64,000 nt of DNA from Dallia pectoralis (lineage: Eukaryota; Chordata; Actinopteri; Esociformes; Umbridae): NCBI GenBank assembly GCA_029465975.1, contig CM055756.1, positions 9,376,305 to 9,440,304 of the forward strand, written 5' to 3'. Numbering within the stretch: position 1 is the stretch's first letter; each line of letters begins with the position of its first letter. The notes under the pieces were generated by a model. The model did no database searches. It was not told where the DNA came from and worked only from the letters and a program-made list of their open reading frames with translations. The translations under genes were made by a program, and so were the position numbers. Positions 1 through 12,719 of the stretch are shown here, in pieces.

Positions 1-3000
1 GCAAACTGTGTATTTCAGTTGTGTGCAAATGATTGTTTAGACTGCTTAATGAGAACTGACTCAAGTCAATAATTCCTGTGGTTGGAAGAAAAGAAAATGA
101 AGATTGCTTACTGCCTTACTCTTGACAAGAATGGACAACTTGCTAGAACTGTTTACTCTACTAGGAGCTTGATTACTTTCTTAGCACACAACATGCCTCC
201 ATGCCACTGCTCTGCCTGTGATAAAGTTCAGGGTAAAGAAAGAGTGGATATTGTATCTGATTGTGTTGAGTCGCAAATTATAACAAATCATACTTTACTT
301 TATAGTTATTATGAAAATGGAGACTGAACAGGGCCTGGTCAAGTTGCTGTCCCTTGTTTCAAGGCCAGAGCCTGCGGCAATAACGGGAAATTTGAGTAAA
401 TCCACAGGCAACTGCATGGTTGCTCAGAAGTGAAATCTGGAAAAGTCCATTGAATAACTTATGACTAACATGGAGTATATTTCTGCAATTCTAATACCTA
501 AACTCAGAAGAATGTACGCCCTCTCACAAGATAATATCCTCATAGGAAGTTATGGTTACTGGAAACAGTAGCAGAATTTGACCAGTTGGCAAACATCAGA
601 AGTGGTTGCAGAACTAAGTGAACGTACTAATTTTCCTTTTCAAAAACTATCAATTGACTACTTGGGAATTACAACACCCAAATCGGAAGAACAAACATGC
701 ATGTCATTTAATTCTAGATGAGCGGAAGAACAGTCATACAGTGGTCAGTCATTGGTTATCAGTTCCTTCTCTCTCATTGAAAGACAGCCAAAATTCAACT
801 GCCAAAATGATGCGGCCATTTTCACAACAGGTCATGTTGGGTCAAGCTCTCTGTTAGCTCTCCATCTCATAATTTTTAATGCCATTTCAATGTGACCACA
901 TTACTGATTGGTCCATTGCTGTGCAATGGAAATACTACTATTCTCCAGTGAACAGGTAAAAGCCACAGACAATGAAATGAAGACAATGAAGCCCATTGAG
1001 ACAATGGAATGAATTTGTGGAGTTGAAAACATAGCTTGTGTCAATGGCATTGACATGTCAGTAATTTCTCTTTCTGAATTGACTCCAATACTGCCACAGA
1101 CCAACACACATTTAAAGCACATTTTTCTGTCTTTCTTAGATTAAACAAATAAGTGATTTGTTCACTATGCATTAATGCTTTTGATGTTAATCTCCCTAAA
1201 ACTTACACCTAGGCCTAATTATTTAGCACGCTCAGAAGAAGACGATGACTCTCTGTGCACTGATGCCATGGCAACCTATCTCGAAAATAGAATATGTGAA
1301 CTTCTGTTTATAGCACAGGCTGAGATGAGGGAAAAAGTCCATTACAAACCAGAATTTAATAGCAAGGCAAGCTGGTACAGATTCTTCTTTACGCATTATT
1401 GCATGTAAACACAAACAACACTAATAGCTAGTGGCAGTAATGTGAAAACCAGGGAAGGAAGAGTTATTCCCAAATATGAATTGTGGGATGCCCTTGCTCT
1501 TCAAAGCAAGGCACTGACATGGACACTACACTATTGTGTTGTGTTAATAAGCCATGGACCTGAAAGAAAAACACAAGAAACTGGAAAGTAGCCCTGACAA
1601 GGCTAGACAAATTAGCAACCATTATGTTATTTTCCCACTGCACAACATGTTGCTACTATGCGTCGTAATGAACAGCCGCAAAGTATGTTTGCCTTAAAGA
1701 TAATAGTAGCAGTATATCAACACATCAAAGTCAACATTTCCCTGGATTATTTCAAGCTGTAGTATTCTGTGCACAAGACATATGTCAGTAGGGAAGTTAA
1801 GAGAACAGCAGAACTGCAAAGGCACATTTGAAAGGATGCATCACTAAAGAACTAACGGCCTGGTCAAATATGCCTTGCTCAAAAGTGAATAATGTGCTGA
1901 TCACGGCTACATTACACACAGTGCTGTGTTTAGTTCACATGAGAACCCCCTGAAATATTCTAAGTTAGGCGACACAGACAATACAAGGACGGGTTGAGAA
2001 AGATAAAGAAAGAAACAGGAAGATGAACACAGCCGTTATTTTTAGACGTCACATAATTCACTCTGATATGACGCAAGTTTGGTCAATCATCATTTGATGA
2101 TGGGTTATCTTTGTAAAAATGTGCACCTGTAAAACTGACAATTTGATGTTAAATTGAACATTTGTTTTGAAACTATGTTCTATGTTTAAAAGTGAAAGCG
2201 AGACAGAGAACCTACCTGATAATTGAAATAACATGTCATAGGCTGCATTTCTGAAGGTTTAACATTCAGGGTTAATATCAAGATTTGGGAAGTACTTTCT
2301 GCTTTCCTTATCTAAAATGTTAAACTACTGCCCAGTGGAATTATGGGAGCTTATTTCTGCCATATATCAAGGGGCTCTGTTCCAGCTGGCCCGCTCAATT
2401 TAAACCCCTGGTAACCATAAACGATATAATTAAAACTAGCACCTTGTTACAATTGTTTATTAATTTCACCAAAACTACGCAGGATTTTGTATGGTGAAAT
2501 ATAATGTAAATGATGTATAATAATAAAACATATATTATAATATAAATATAATAGTGTCTTGAGAGGTACGACTAACTTGTAATTCATGTCAGTTGCATAA
2601 AGTGCATCACCAACACTGGCCCTCATTTTAAAGCCCTATTAGTGGAAGGATAAAAACATAGCAGTGTACATCTATCCATTACAAATTAATGTTTTTAATG
2701 TTTTTATAGCTGATTTGTCTGTTTTTAATTGGCACATAGTTTGTGCAGGCTGGTAAACAGTGCATTGTAGATCAGAAACTTTACAAAATGTAACAAGCTT
2801 GGTAACAAGCACTTGTCATAACACCTTTGTAATAATGACTATAAACGCCAGCAGCTATGTGTTGTTGTCAGAACAGTGCAACTATAAATTACTACTATTA
2901 CTATTGATTGCAATTATTCAGTCCATATTACTACATGGAATAAGACTTAATAAGATAAACACTAAATTAATATTTCAGCATCACTCGGTTGGTTGACATA

Positions 3001-3244
3001 TTTTTTAAATCGGTATGCACACTTTAGGCCTAGATAAATAAATAATAAATCTTGGTGTATCTGTTCCCTTCTTCATTATGTATAAGAAGAAAACAGCAGA
3101 ACGGATGTCCTAAAACGACACAACATGCAATGAAGCAGATACATCAACAAAACAACAACGCAATGATACACATCTGTCAACAACAACATGTGAGCTGAAA
3201 CCCTGAAAACTCAACAACAAAAAACGCAGTCCAAATTGCCTTAC
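1..3244 (-). other. timp2: timp2 intron 1 (5' part), no exon seen
   Basis: This stretch lies downstream, on the minus strand, of the splice donor of timp2 coding exon 1. I read both strands and found no second TIMP exon and no other convincing coding exon; the short ORFs here have no domain or splice logic. TIMP2 is known for a very long first intron in vertebrates, so the remaining exons should lie beyond the left edge. AT-rich low-complexity DNA occurs around 2440-2560. Confidence 0.6.
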
Positions 3245-3371
3245 CGACGTCTGCATTGCAAAAAGCCTGTTGAGGATGCGCCGGAGAGCAGCTGCACGCC
3301 TCTGCAAATCTCTCCACCCTCCAGAGCAACAGAACCACTGCCAGAGAACCCAAACGTGCGATCCAAGTCAT
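3245..3371 (-). CDS. timp2: Tissue inhibitor of metalloproteinases 2, coding exon 1 (partial gene)
   Basis: Secreted inhibitor of matrix metalloproteinases; only the first coding exon is present. The minus strand reads a hydrophobic signal peptide (MTWIARLGSLAVVLLLW...) and then the TIMP N-terminus CSCSPAHPQQAFCNADV. After signal cleavage the first Cys chelates the metalloproteinase zinc, and the CxC start with the HPQQAFCNAD block is the family signature. The exon ends in GTC G followed by GTAAGG, a phase-1 donor, where TIMP exon 1 normally ends. I chose the second in-frame ATG (3371) because it gives a signal peptide of usual length; an ATG at 3386 would add five residues. Remaining exons would lie left of the window. 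The location beside lgals3bp and cant1 matches human 17q25.3. Identification is very secure from the mature N-terminus. Confidence 0.93.
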
Positions 3372-3386
3372 GTCGGAACAAATCAA

Positions 3387-3720
3387 TCACACTATCGACC
3401 CTATGAAAAATGTAGAAATCTAAGAGAAAGATCTCAACCAAAGAACACTGAACAATTAAACAAAATGTTTTGTCTGGTGGCTTTTCAGAGCGTTAATTAG
3501 TCGCGCTTCTGTAAATCTATCGTGATTATCGCGATAATTGGAGTGCGACAAGCGAACTGGACCAGGCCTATATCCACCAGAAGGTTCCAGACCAGACAGA
3601 CACCTCCTCGGAATATGATATCCAGGGGGAGACGCCGCCTTATATTGCAGACTGGCTCCTCCCCTTATATTGCAGACTGGCTCCTCCCCCCGCAGTCGTA
3701 ACCAAGCAACCTGTGGTTCC
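3387..3720 (-). promoter_or_regulatory. timp2: Probable timp2 5' UTR / promoter region
   Basis: This is the region immediately upstream of the timp2 start. It has more CpG than its surroundings, a perfect 14-bp palindrome at 3525-3538 (ATTATCGCGATAAT), and a perfect 25-bp tandem duplication (3638-3662 and 3663-3687) that carries the pyrimidine-rich GGCTCCTCC motif. I see no clear TATA box on the minus strand. Promoter function is inferred only from position and composition. Confidence 0.4.
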
Positions 3721-4283
3721 CGGAACCTTGGTTAAAATAACAGATGACTGGTTATAAAAAAAAATGACTGGTTATAATGCGATATTGTAATAGTGATGTG
3801 ACGTTTCAACGGTAGGCTACGATAGGTACTGTACTTAAAAACGACTAGAGTCGACTGAACTTTTTTTATATACTTTACTGTAGTGCATTCATGTCCAGCC
3901 ACATATTTGTATAATTTTTTTCCTGTTGCACTTCAGATTTTTCAATTTTTACAATAAAAAACACCTAAAAAAAGTCAAGTCGACTGAAGTTTACTGTATT
4001 AACTTTAAATGTTGAAATATAGGAGCATTGATGGAGTTTTGAAGCATTATAATAAATACATGATACTTAATACACATGCAGACTTTGGGATGGTTCTTTC
4101 ATCATTTGAGACACTGAGCATTAATTTCACATCTATTATCTCAGATTGGCTTTATTGGGAATTTTGACCTTGTTGTCACCTTAGGGGTAGAAATGAAAAT
4201 GTTTAGAAATGTCAAACTTTGTACAGCCATATGGTTCTGGCTATAGGCGTAAGGCCTACTTTATTTTCAATACATGAGATAAA

Positions 4284-4540
4284 GGGGCGGCAGTGGCTCG
4301 AGTCGGTTGTCTATCAATCGGAAGGTTGGTGGTTCGATCCCCGGTTCCTCCTGGGAAATTGTCGAGGTGTCCATGAGCAAGACACCTAACCCCAGCTGCT
4401 CCTGGCGAGCCTGCAGTCGCCTTGCATGGTAGACGCGGTCGTCAGTGTATGAATGAGTGAATGAATGGGTGAATGAGACGCAGGATCTTTAAAGCGCTTT
4501 GGATAAAAGCGCTATATAAAAGCGCAGCATTTACCATTTA
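4284..4540 (+). repeat. tRNA-derived SINE
   Basis: The 5' part resembles a tRNA promoter, with an A-box-like CAGTGGCTCGAGTCGG and a canonical B box GGTTCGATCCC about 40 bp further. This is followed by a tRNA-unrelated body (GTGTCCATGAGCAAGACACC) and a 3' tail with AAAGCGCTTTGGATAAAAGC and CTATATAAA. This GGGGCGGCAGTGG-headed repeat is a common teleost SINE; I do not assign a Repbase name. It is a transposed copy rather than a functional tRNA, because the anticodon arm and acceptor pairing are not preserved. Confidence 0.75.
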
Positions 4541-4545
4541 TAACA

Positions 4546-5225
4546 TTTAAAATAATGTATTGACTGCATAGAATCACCATACATTTTCCTACCAAAGTTT
4601 TTGGAAAAAAACTTTAACAACATATCAGGGTAGATAGTGATTTTCAGGGATACACATACAGTGTCAAATATATTAAACACTTAAATGGTAAAACCACCAA
4701 CATTGACTGAATACAATTCAAAATGCACATGATTTCCGTTCAACGTTTTTATTTGTTATTTTTAAGGTTATGGACCCCAGCACAAATAATTAAGAACTTG
4801 TCAAATTAACTATATAAAGTTATACCCAAGGTCATAGTATAGGCCTACTGGTGGATTGAGTGAATAACGAAACATTTCGTCTTACTGTACCAAGGAGAGA
4901 GAAAGAGGGAGGGAGGCAAAGGGGGTGGAGTGTGACATCATCCTGTTAAATGTAATGGATTCAATCTGGTCACAATTCTTCTAACACACCTACTTGTTTC
5001 ACAGGCTCCCATCTCACTTCTGAATGAATCATTGTGCATCAGATGTAGACACTTATCTTTAGCCACTTTTCGCCCCTTACTCATGCAGGGAAAGTGACTG
5101 TGTTTTTGTTGGAAAAACACATGAATCACAGACTTCTTGCAAAACAATTTCTTTATGGTTTGTGGCCCAGACAGTTTGCTTTCTCTTGCCTGGGTGTATT
5201 AAATGTGTCAATGTGCATTCGGTCA

Positions 5226-5310
<85 letters not shown>

Positions 5311-6195
5311 CACATGTGGGTGCTGGTGTGAACATATGTGTGTATCCTTCTTTTACTATATTTCTGAGTAAAATGTTTTTATTCACTTATTTTTTTATTT
5401 GACTGGGCTGTGCAGAAGCACAAACGGTGTTGTCCACAGTCACGTCAAAATCTTTGCATTTCTAGCAATCTTGAATCTTCAAGCAATATCAAAGTTGAGT
5501 TAGTATCACACATGTCTTTAAACATGTTATTAGTGAATTCTGCCATTTAATGCCGTAACAAAGTGAAATCATGCAGAGGGCAGTACAAGCAGAATGTATT
5601 TGTGTAGATGGCAAATCGGGGGGAGCCAACAGTAGGCATTTTGCCAGTTTAACGGCAGACTTAGGACAGTAGGCATGTAACTTGTTAGTAGAGAAACATT
5701 TGAACACCATGTAAGCAACCATTTTACAAACTGAAGTAATTAAAACACAATGTGCAAAGCACAAAGTTCAATAGCAAACAGAATCATGCTACGCTAAATT
5801 AAAACAGACATCTATGATGACATTAAGGTCTCAGCCAAGTATATAAACGGTGTCTTTGTCATTTGTATCACGTCATTAAAATCATAATCATTAGTACGGG
5901 AACAAAACAAACTACTTGTACGGACAGAAGCCTTCCTGGTAGAAGGCTGGCACCCTGTTCGCCATCTCTAGTACTCTGCTGCCCAAACTACTCTGAGGCC
6001 CGTAGACAGTTCAAACCGACGAAAGCCAGTCACCAACACAGTATATACAATTGACATTACTGACAATGACTGTCATCATTACATGTTCTTACATGTCTGG
6101 TACTTCTCTTTAGGAGTCATTAGTAGGTTTCATGTGTATTGTGCCACTCAGTCCATTCAATAGAGAATAACCAGGCAGGTTCTAGCTAACAGGAA
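4546..6195. other. Intergenic DNA with one microsatellite
   Basis: Apart from the TG microsatellite, I find no exon, RNA gene or recognisable element here. The ORF at about 5489-5764 on the minus strand has no domain or splice support. Confidence 0.5.
5228..5309. repeat. (TG)n microsatellite, about 40 dinucleotides
   Basis: An uninterrupted TG tract of about 82 bp. It creates meaningless poly-CV and poly-HT reading frames on the two strands. Long alternating purine-pyrimidine tracts of this kind are length-polymorphic and can adopt Z-DNA. Confidence 0.98.
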
Positions 6196-6199
6196 GGCA

Positions 6200-6445
6200 A
6201 CAGTAACTCAGTTAATTACTTGTTACAACCAAGGTATGCAGAACATCTCTGAACAACACGTTGAACCTTGAAGCAGATGGTCTTCGGCAGCAGAGTACCA
6301 CATTGGGTGCACGCCTGTCAACTAACAACCGAGGTAACTGAGGCTCTAATGACCATGGGCTCAACAAAATTGGACAATAGAAGATTGGAAACAAACTTTG
6401 CCTGGTCTGATGAGTATCAATTTCTAATGGTCAGACTTTGTACCT
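6200..6445 (+). mobile_element. Tc1-like transposon fragment (internal transposase part)
   Basis: Degenerate plus-strand sequence resembling the middle of a fish Tc1-like transposase. The codons around 6371-6415 resemble the WTIEDWK...W.DE.QF block that surrounds the second catalytic Asp in this superfamily. Frameshifts and stops occur throughout, and no terminal repeats are visible. It is a different family from the copy starting 50 bp to the right, so two unrelated elements abut here. Confidence 0.65.
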
Positions 6446-6495
6446 GAGGGTTTTTGTCGACTATGACAATCCCTCTAAGCACTTCATCTAATGGA

Positions 6496-7090
6496 TACAG
6501 TATCTCACAAAAGTGAGTACACCCCTCACATTTTTGTAAATATTTGATTATATCTTTTCATGTGACACCACTGAAGACATGACACTTTGTTATAATGTAA
6601 AGTAGTAAGTGTACAGCTTGTATAACAGTGTACATTTGCTGTCCCCTCAAAATAACTCAACACACAGCCATTAATGTCTGAACCGCTGTCAACAAAAGTG
6701 ACTACACCCCTAAGTGAAAATGTCCAAATTGGGCCCAGTGTCCATATTCTGTGTGGCCACCATTATTTTCCAGCACTGCCTTAACCCTCTTGGGCATGGA
6801 GTTCACCAGAGCTTCACAGGTTGCCACTGGAGTCCTCTTCCACTCCTCCATGACGATATCACAGAGCTGGTGGATGTTAGAGACCTGGCTCTCCTCCACC
6901 TTCCGTTTGAGGATGCCCCACAGATGCTCAGTAGGGTTTAGGTCTGGAGACATGCTTGGCCAGTCCATCACCTCTACCCTCAGCTTCTTTAGCAAGGCAG
7001 TGGTCGTCTTCGAGGTGAGTTTGGGATTGTTATCATGTTGGAATACTACCATGCGGACCAGACTCTGGATTATAATCTGCTTCACAGTAC
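6496..7090 (-). mobile_element. Tc1-like transposon, 3' end with terminal repeat, truncated
   Basis: The plus-strand left end begins TACAGTATCTCACAAAAGTG, typical of the terminal inverted repeat of an abundant fish Tc1 family. Read on the minus strand, 6702-7133 holds the transposase C-terminal half: the QHDNNPKLTSK block (second catalytic Asp), the WPSMSPDLNPTEHLWG block (third acidic residue as Glu) and the usual end near ENNGGHTEY. The N-terminal DNA-binding domain and the other terminal repeat are missing; similarity stops near 7090 in a short CAGTA repeat. The copy is dead but little decayed. Confidence 0.88.
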
Positions 7091-9520
7091 AGTACAGTAC
7101 AATTTCGTGACGAAATTGCATCATTGCTAACAAGTGAAGTTGAATTCCGCGGTTAGAAAAGAGGAAATGAGATGTGCAATTGGACTCTGTTGTAACAGGA
7201 TGATGATGTCATGGTGATGACGTCATAAGACCGATTAAACTGACCTGAAATAAATCAGATTAGGTGCAGCGGTTACAAAAGTCCTGGAATGTCATGCCTG
7301 TGTAAACATACCATAATTAATTGACTCAAGTAAAGGTGGAAATAAAAAAGTAAAGTTTGAGTAACCTCTTAAAGTATTTAGTGAAGCAACCAAGCACAAC
7401 AAAGCTGTTTAGGGAGTTCAGGAGGGGTGAGTGTACGTGGTAAGACCATACGACATTCCATTGGCTGATTAAGATATCTAATTCATACTTCCTGTATAGT
7501 TTAAATGGTTGTCAAGGACTAACACACACACACACACACATTCTAGCCACAGAAACCCTTTATAACTAACACCACTGGACGGTTGAAGTACTATTCATTA
7601 ATGCTCAGCTTCTGTCACTGTTTACAACCGCATAATATAAACAACCCTTCTCTTCCACCTGACTCCGATCGAAGACAACAATCCCGATTTATTAATTTAG
7701 CGGATGCTTTTATCCAGAGCGACTTTGATTGTGTGGATGTCCCCCGGCCACGTGTCTCTCACCCCCCCCGTTATCCCCGTTAGCCAACTGAACCTGTGTT
7801 CTCTGTGTGTCCCAGACGCCAGTTTGTTTTGGGTGTTTTCCCGAGTTGTTCCCGTCTGCCTGCCTGACTGCTCCTTAATTCGATCTCTGTGTACTGAACC
7901 CCTGTCTGACTGCCTGACTGACTGACTGCTCTCTTGTCTCAGAAAAGAACGCTATTAAAATATCTGAACGGCTACCTCTGTCACCTGTGTCCTGCGTTTG
8001 GGTCCACAACTTGCGCTGTGACACTTTGGGTGCATACATTTTATGAGAGTTATGTGAAACAATCAGCTAGTAGTAAGTGCATTCCAATGAATATGTCAAC
8101 CGTCACTGCTGGATAGAAGAACATGTAAATTATAAGCATGAAACATAAAAAGCGAAAGTTAACGTTAAAGGATTGAGTAAGTCTGTTATCCTAGCTGGAA
8201 GCAAAATACGACAAATACCGTCCTACACACTTACAGCCTTGCCTTAATCTATTCTTTATGTTGTTGTTGCATTGTCATGAGGGAACCAGCAAGTAAACAT
8301 TGTAAAACGGCCCATTCCCTGTGTATTTTGTTTTTATAGATGGGACAGATGGGAAACAGGGACAGATGGGAAACAGGCCCAGAGTCTAAACCACAAACCA
8401 GGTAAATCCACCCAGCCAGGATATAGCTGTGATCTGAGCGGGCTCCCATTACATCAGAGAGCATCAAAGTAATGAGAAAGCTGGGTGTTTTTGATAAGAC
8501 GCCGTAGCGCTTTGACTAACAATAAACGTCTGCGGGTTTAAACTGCGGTTATGGTGACTTTGGCATGACCGCGTGACAATGAATGAATGTTTCTGCCCAT
8601 TAAACTGGATGTGTAATTGGCTTTTGGTGTCTTTCTTTTCTTCATTCGTGTACACCCAGCAGTGTCCGTATAACAGTGGGCCATACTGCTCATTTGCTGA
8701 ATGCCTGACGCCCATATTTCCAGTCAGGCCTTGGCATCAGAGGGACAATGCAACAGGGCGTTGGACACAGGAATCAGAATTGACTAAAGATGGAATCGGC
8801 GATCTTCTGAAATCACATTTGCTTCTTTGATTTAGACATACCGAAATGTTATCTTGGTGTAAAGGTATAATGGGAGAAAATACAAAGCGGATAGAATGCT
8901 TGTAATCAACATCGTTTGAACAGTGTTCATTGGTCCTAACGTAATCGCAGAAGGGTTTTCTAATGACCAATCGGCTTGTTAAAATGACAAACTTAGATTA
9001 GCAAACACAGCGTGCCATTGGAACACAGGACTGGTACTCTAATGCACAGCCGAAGCCTGGAGCCATAGTATTTGGCAATGGCAAGGTTCTTTTTGTCTCT
9101 TATATAGATTCGTGGTCGACAGGAAGCGCTGGCTGGTGGAAAAGCAACCAGGCAGAAATACGCCGCTGGAGAGTGGAAAAATATTTACTGGAGAACTTAA
9201 GGACTAGGTGAACGGCCACCAAAGATGATGTCAGAGAGATGGAGAGAGTGAACAAAAGAGAACGTGAACACACACAAACTCTTATTTTATATGGTCTTTT
9301 AACATTCCCCATTCACATTTCTGAATGGATTCTGACCTTTAACAGCCACAAGCATTCAAAGAATGTCATATTGGAAGCTCCGCCTTCTCCATACCACATG
9401 AGTTTTCCATTGCCGCTTACACAGTGAACGCATTCAAGTTCAGCACCTCCCGTTGACATCCCCTCGTAACCACAATGTCAGGTGTGTTTGGTACACCTGA
9501 CACACACTTCCATCTATGCT
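7090..9520. other. Intergenic DNA, possible decayed LTR or SINE pieces
   Basis: No gene is supported. At 7696-7727 there is a SINE-tail-like motif (GGATGCTTTTATCCAGAGCG). The stretch about 7760-8025, with TGACTGCC repeats, a TATTAAAA signal and a TTGCGCTGTGACA end, looks like a decayed LTR, but I could not find matching ends. A short CA microsatellite lies near 7522-7540. The ORFs at 8249-8970 show no domain and no splice support. Confidence 0.35.
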
Positions 9521-9527
9521 TAACCAT

Positions 9528-9658
9528 GCTCCAAACGCACATGCTCCAAACGCACATGCCCCAAACGCACATGCCCCAAACGCACATGCTCCAAACGCAC
9601 ATGCCCCAAACGCACATGCCCCAAACGCACATGCCCCAAACGCACATGCCCCAAACGA
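9528..9658. repeat. 15-bp minisatellite (CCAAACGCACATGCY)
   Basis: About nine head-to-tail copies of a 15-bp unit that differ mainly at one C/T position (ATGCTCC versus ATGCCCC). Because the period is a multiple of three, it opens artefactual frames on both strands (poly MPQTH and poly MCVWG). Confidence 0.97.
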
Positions 9659-10203
9659 ACAGGGACACACTAACATATATTATAAATGAATCAAATTGTT
9701 AATTTTTTTTGCAACAGACATCTTACAAATGATTCTAAGAAAGTAAGTCAGTAAAATTACATTTTCAAAAGAAATATTCTTTATTTATTGAACTCAATAT
9801 AATTTGTCTGCAGACACAGCACCATTCTTTGTTATTTGACCTCAGTAGTATAACCCATTCAAGTAGTGCAGGCCCCACAGACAGCCCCCACAGAGCATTC
9901 ACCGGTGTGGATTGGTTGGCATTTTAAAATAGAATGACATAAGGTTTTCATTTGCACAACTAGGTGGGATTTGTCAAAGCGCACTGTAAGCTACCCCCTT
10001 TAGAACATATGTAGCACACTGCAAATACCACAGATGCAGGGGGGGGAACGGACAAACCTCAATAGCCCAAATTACAGGCTTGCAGGACAGAAATACCTCC
10101 TATAAAAGGAAGATAACAATGTGACGAAAAACAGGTCTCATTGTGGGAAATGGTGGGGCATCAGGGCAGGGACCCACACGCCTCACGCACACACAACAGT
10201 AGT

Positions 10204-10520
10204 TGTGAACACATGAACACATGAACACATGAACACATGAACATATGAACACGTGAATACATGCACAGGTGAATACATGAACACATGAACACATGAACAC
10301 ATGAACACGTGAACACATGAACACATGAACAAATGAACACGTGAACACGTGAACACATGAACACGTGAACACATGAACACATGAACGCATGAACATATGA
10401 ACACGTGAACACATGAACACATGAACACATGAACACACGAATATGTGAAAACATGAACATGTGAACATGTGAACACGTGAACACATGAACACATGAACAC
10501 GTGAACATGTGAACACATGA
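10204..10520. repeat. 9-bp minisatellite (GAACACATG)
   Basis: About 35 copies of a 9-bp unit alternating between GAACACATG and GAACACGTG, with scattered GAATACATG and GAACATATG variants. All three minus-strand frames stay open, giving poly-MCSCVHVF peptides that should not be taken as proteins. Confidence 0.97.
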
Positions 10521-10529
10521 AGACAAAAT

Positions 10530-11420
10530 ATCTGTTAATGTCTTAGTATGGGCCTGTTTTGAATAGAATTAGTTGAACAGCCGTGGTGAGGTGCGGACAT
10601 CCCTTTAAATGTCTTGAGAACTATCTGTTGTGCACTGGACAATGTCTGGGATTCCTATTAGAGACAGTGGTTGCGTGATCACTGTGAGCTACTGTGATTC
10701 CTTGGATTTAGACACTGCGGCTACAGTACACAGACTCACCGGAAACATGTTTATGAATTGTCACTGGTGTGTTACGTAACAACATGAACATTCATAGCTA
10801 CCCACTCATTGTGTAACTTTTACTTTGAAAAAAGGAATGCCCTGGCCACCATCATTTCCCAGATGTGCTTGTTTCTTCTGCAGACAGATCTGGAAAAGTG
10901 TTTCTGGGTGAACACTTTGGATTACGTCTATGAACCCAGTTCCCTGAAATGAGTGAACAAGGTATGACACATGATTTATGCCTTCTCAGGGATTACACCA
11001 CCTGAATGAGCTATATTACTTTTATATAGAGTACCATTCAAAACTGTCGATACTCATTTAAGAGTATTTTTTTGTCTTTTACTATTTTACACATAATAGC
11101 ATAATAGAATAATAGCGATGACATTAGAGTTGTGATAGAACACATGTGGAATCCTGTAGTAAACCAAAAACAGTGTGACCCTGTTTCCAAATAGTGTATG
11201 TGTCACGAGTGGGAACCGTTTGTTCTCACTCCGGGTCTGTTAGCGGGGTGCACACAGCTAGTTCCGGTTGGGTGGCTAGTTTGTTTTCATTACACACACC
11301 AAGACATATTAGGTAATTTGTGGGGTTATTTACGTGATCCTTAACGGCCCCTAAAGGGCTTCGAAAGTCTCGTCTTGACTCACCTTAAGTCTCGCCTCAC
11401 TCCATCTTTGGACCCACAAC
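10530..11420. other. Intergenic DNA, nothing definite
   Basis: No exon or RNA gene is seen. TGTCACGAGTGGGAACCG near 11201 resembles the start of a fish LTR, and the sequence down to the LINE fragment at 11424 could belong to a compound repeat, but I cannot define ends. Confidence 0.3.
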
Positions 11421-11423
11421 AGT

Positions 11424-12135
11424 TTGCCTATTGCCATCTCCACAACTGTCCACTCTGCCCTGACCTACCTGGACAAAACCAATATCTATGTAAGGATGCT
11501 GTTCGTTGACTTCAGTGCAACACTCAATACAGTCATCCCCTCTAGACTGGTTTCCAAACTCCATGACGTGCAGATCAGCCCCTCTCTTGGCAAATGGATT
11601 CAGGACTTCCTATTTAACAGACCTCAGTCTGTATGGTTGCACAACCTACTCCTCCACTCTGACCCTGAACACTGGTGTTCCTCAGGGCTGTGTGCTTAGC
11701 CCACTCTTGTACCCCCTCATCACCTATGAATGCTTCCCTGTACACAGCTCCAATATCATTGTCAAGTTCACGGATGACAGCAGAGTGGTTGGTCTGATCA
11801 GAGACAACGACGAGTCAGCCTACAGAGAGGAGGTCAAGCACCTAGTGGCTTGGTGTGCAGATAACATCCTGGCCAAGAATGCCATTTAAACACAAAGAAA
11901 TAAAAGCTGTATCCCTGCCCCAGATCTCATTGCTGGGACCACGGTGGAGCGTGTGGCCAGCTTCAAATTCCTGGGTGTCCACATCTCGAACAACTTCTCC
12001 CGGTCAGTCCACATCAAAACCCTGGTCAAAAAGGCACAACAGTGCCTGTACGTTTTAATGAAATTAAAGATGGCCCGCCTATCCACCAACATACTGGTAA
12101 ACTTTTCCCGCGGCACGGCCAAGAGCATTCTGTGA
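11424..12135 (+). mobile_element. LINE reverse-transcriptase fragment (L2/Rex1-like)
   Basis: Broken plus-strand frames match a non-LTR reverse transcriptase. RT block 3 (LFVDFSATLNT) begins near 11500, then SPSLGKWIQDFLFNRPQSV, then the LNTGVPQGCVLSPLLYPL block near 11667-11730. IVKFTDDSRVVGL near 11760 is the FADD-type catalytic motif with Ala changed to Thr. A downstream segment near 11950-12130 (FKFLGVHISN) is the usual post-RT region. At least two frameshifts and loss of both ends show it is inactive. Confidence 0.85.
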
Positions 12136-12719
12136 AATTTCATTATATCATATTTTCTTTAAACAGTTTATCCTAACTTGTTTTTTGTTCTACCAGCCAC
12201 TTCTTAATATTTGCTCATACCTGTATTATGAATTATTGTATGTTATGATTGTATGTGCGTGCGTGTAATTGTGTGTGATGTCAGAGTTGTGCAATGCTGT
12301 GAGAGCGAGGACCTTTTCTTTATTCATCCTTAGTCAGTGATAATAACAACATATAACTCAAAGGCTGTCCGGCCTTTCGAAACAGGTGTAACTGATCTGA
12401 GAATTACTCATAACAAAACAGTCTCAGAGAATATCGTCAAACTGAAAAGTTACAAAATAAATGTCTGTTTCTTTGAAGATTCTGCATACATACATGTTCC
12501 AGACTGTTGGTGCCTCTTGGACTTGCACACTGAGTTTTATATAAAAAAATCTCTATATAAAAGTGAGGCATAATTATGTGGCACCATTATTGGGACACCA
12601 TCTGACTCATGCTGTTATTAATTCTCAATCACACATTTCATAGTTTTCTTCCCATTCTGTAATAAATGTAAATTTAATTAACAAAAAAGGACAATTCCAG
12701 TCAGGCATTGATGGAATTT

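Noticed and set aside
4284..4370. A functional tRNA gene
   Set aside because: A and B boxes are present, but the cloverleaf stems are not preserved and the sequence continues into a SINE body and tail.
5077..5402. ORFs with poly-CV or poly-HT tracts
   Set aside because: Pure by-products of the TG microsatellite.
9417..9702. Repeat-peptide ORFs (MCVWG, PQTHM)
   Set aside because: Generated by the 15-bp minisatellite; no start context, splice sites or domain.
10100..10526. Cys/Val/His-rich repeat proteins on the minus strand
   Set aside because: All three minus-strand frames are open over the 9-bp minisatellite, so none is informative.
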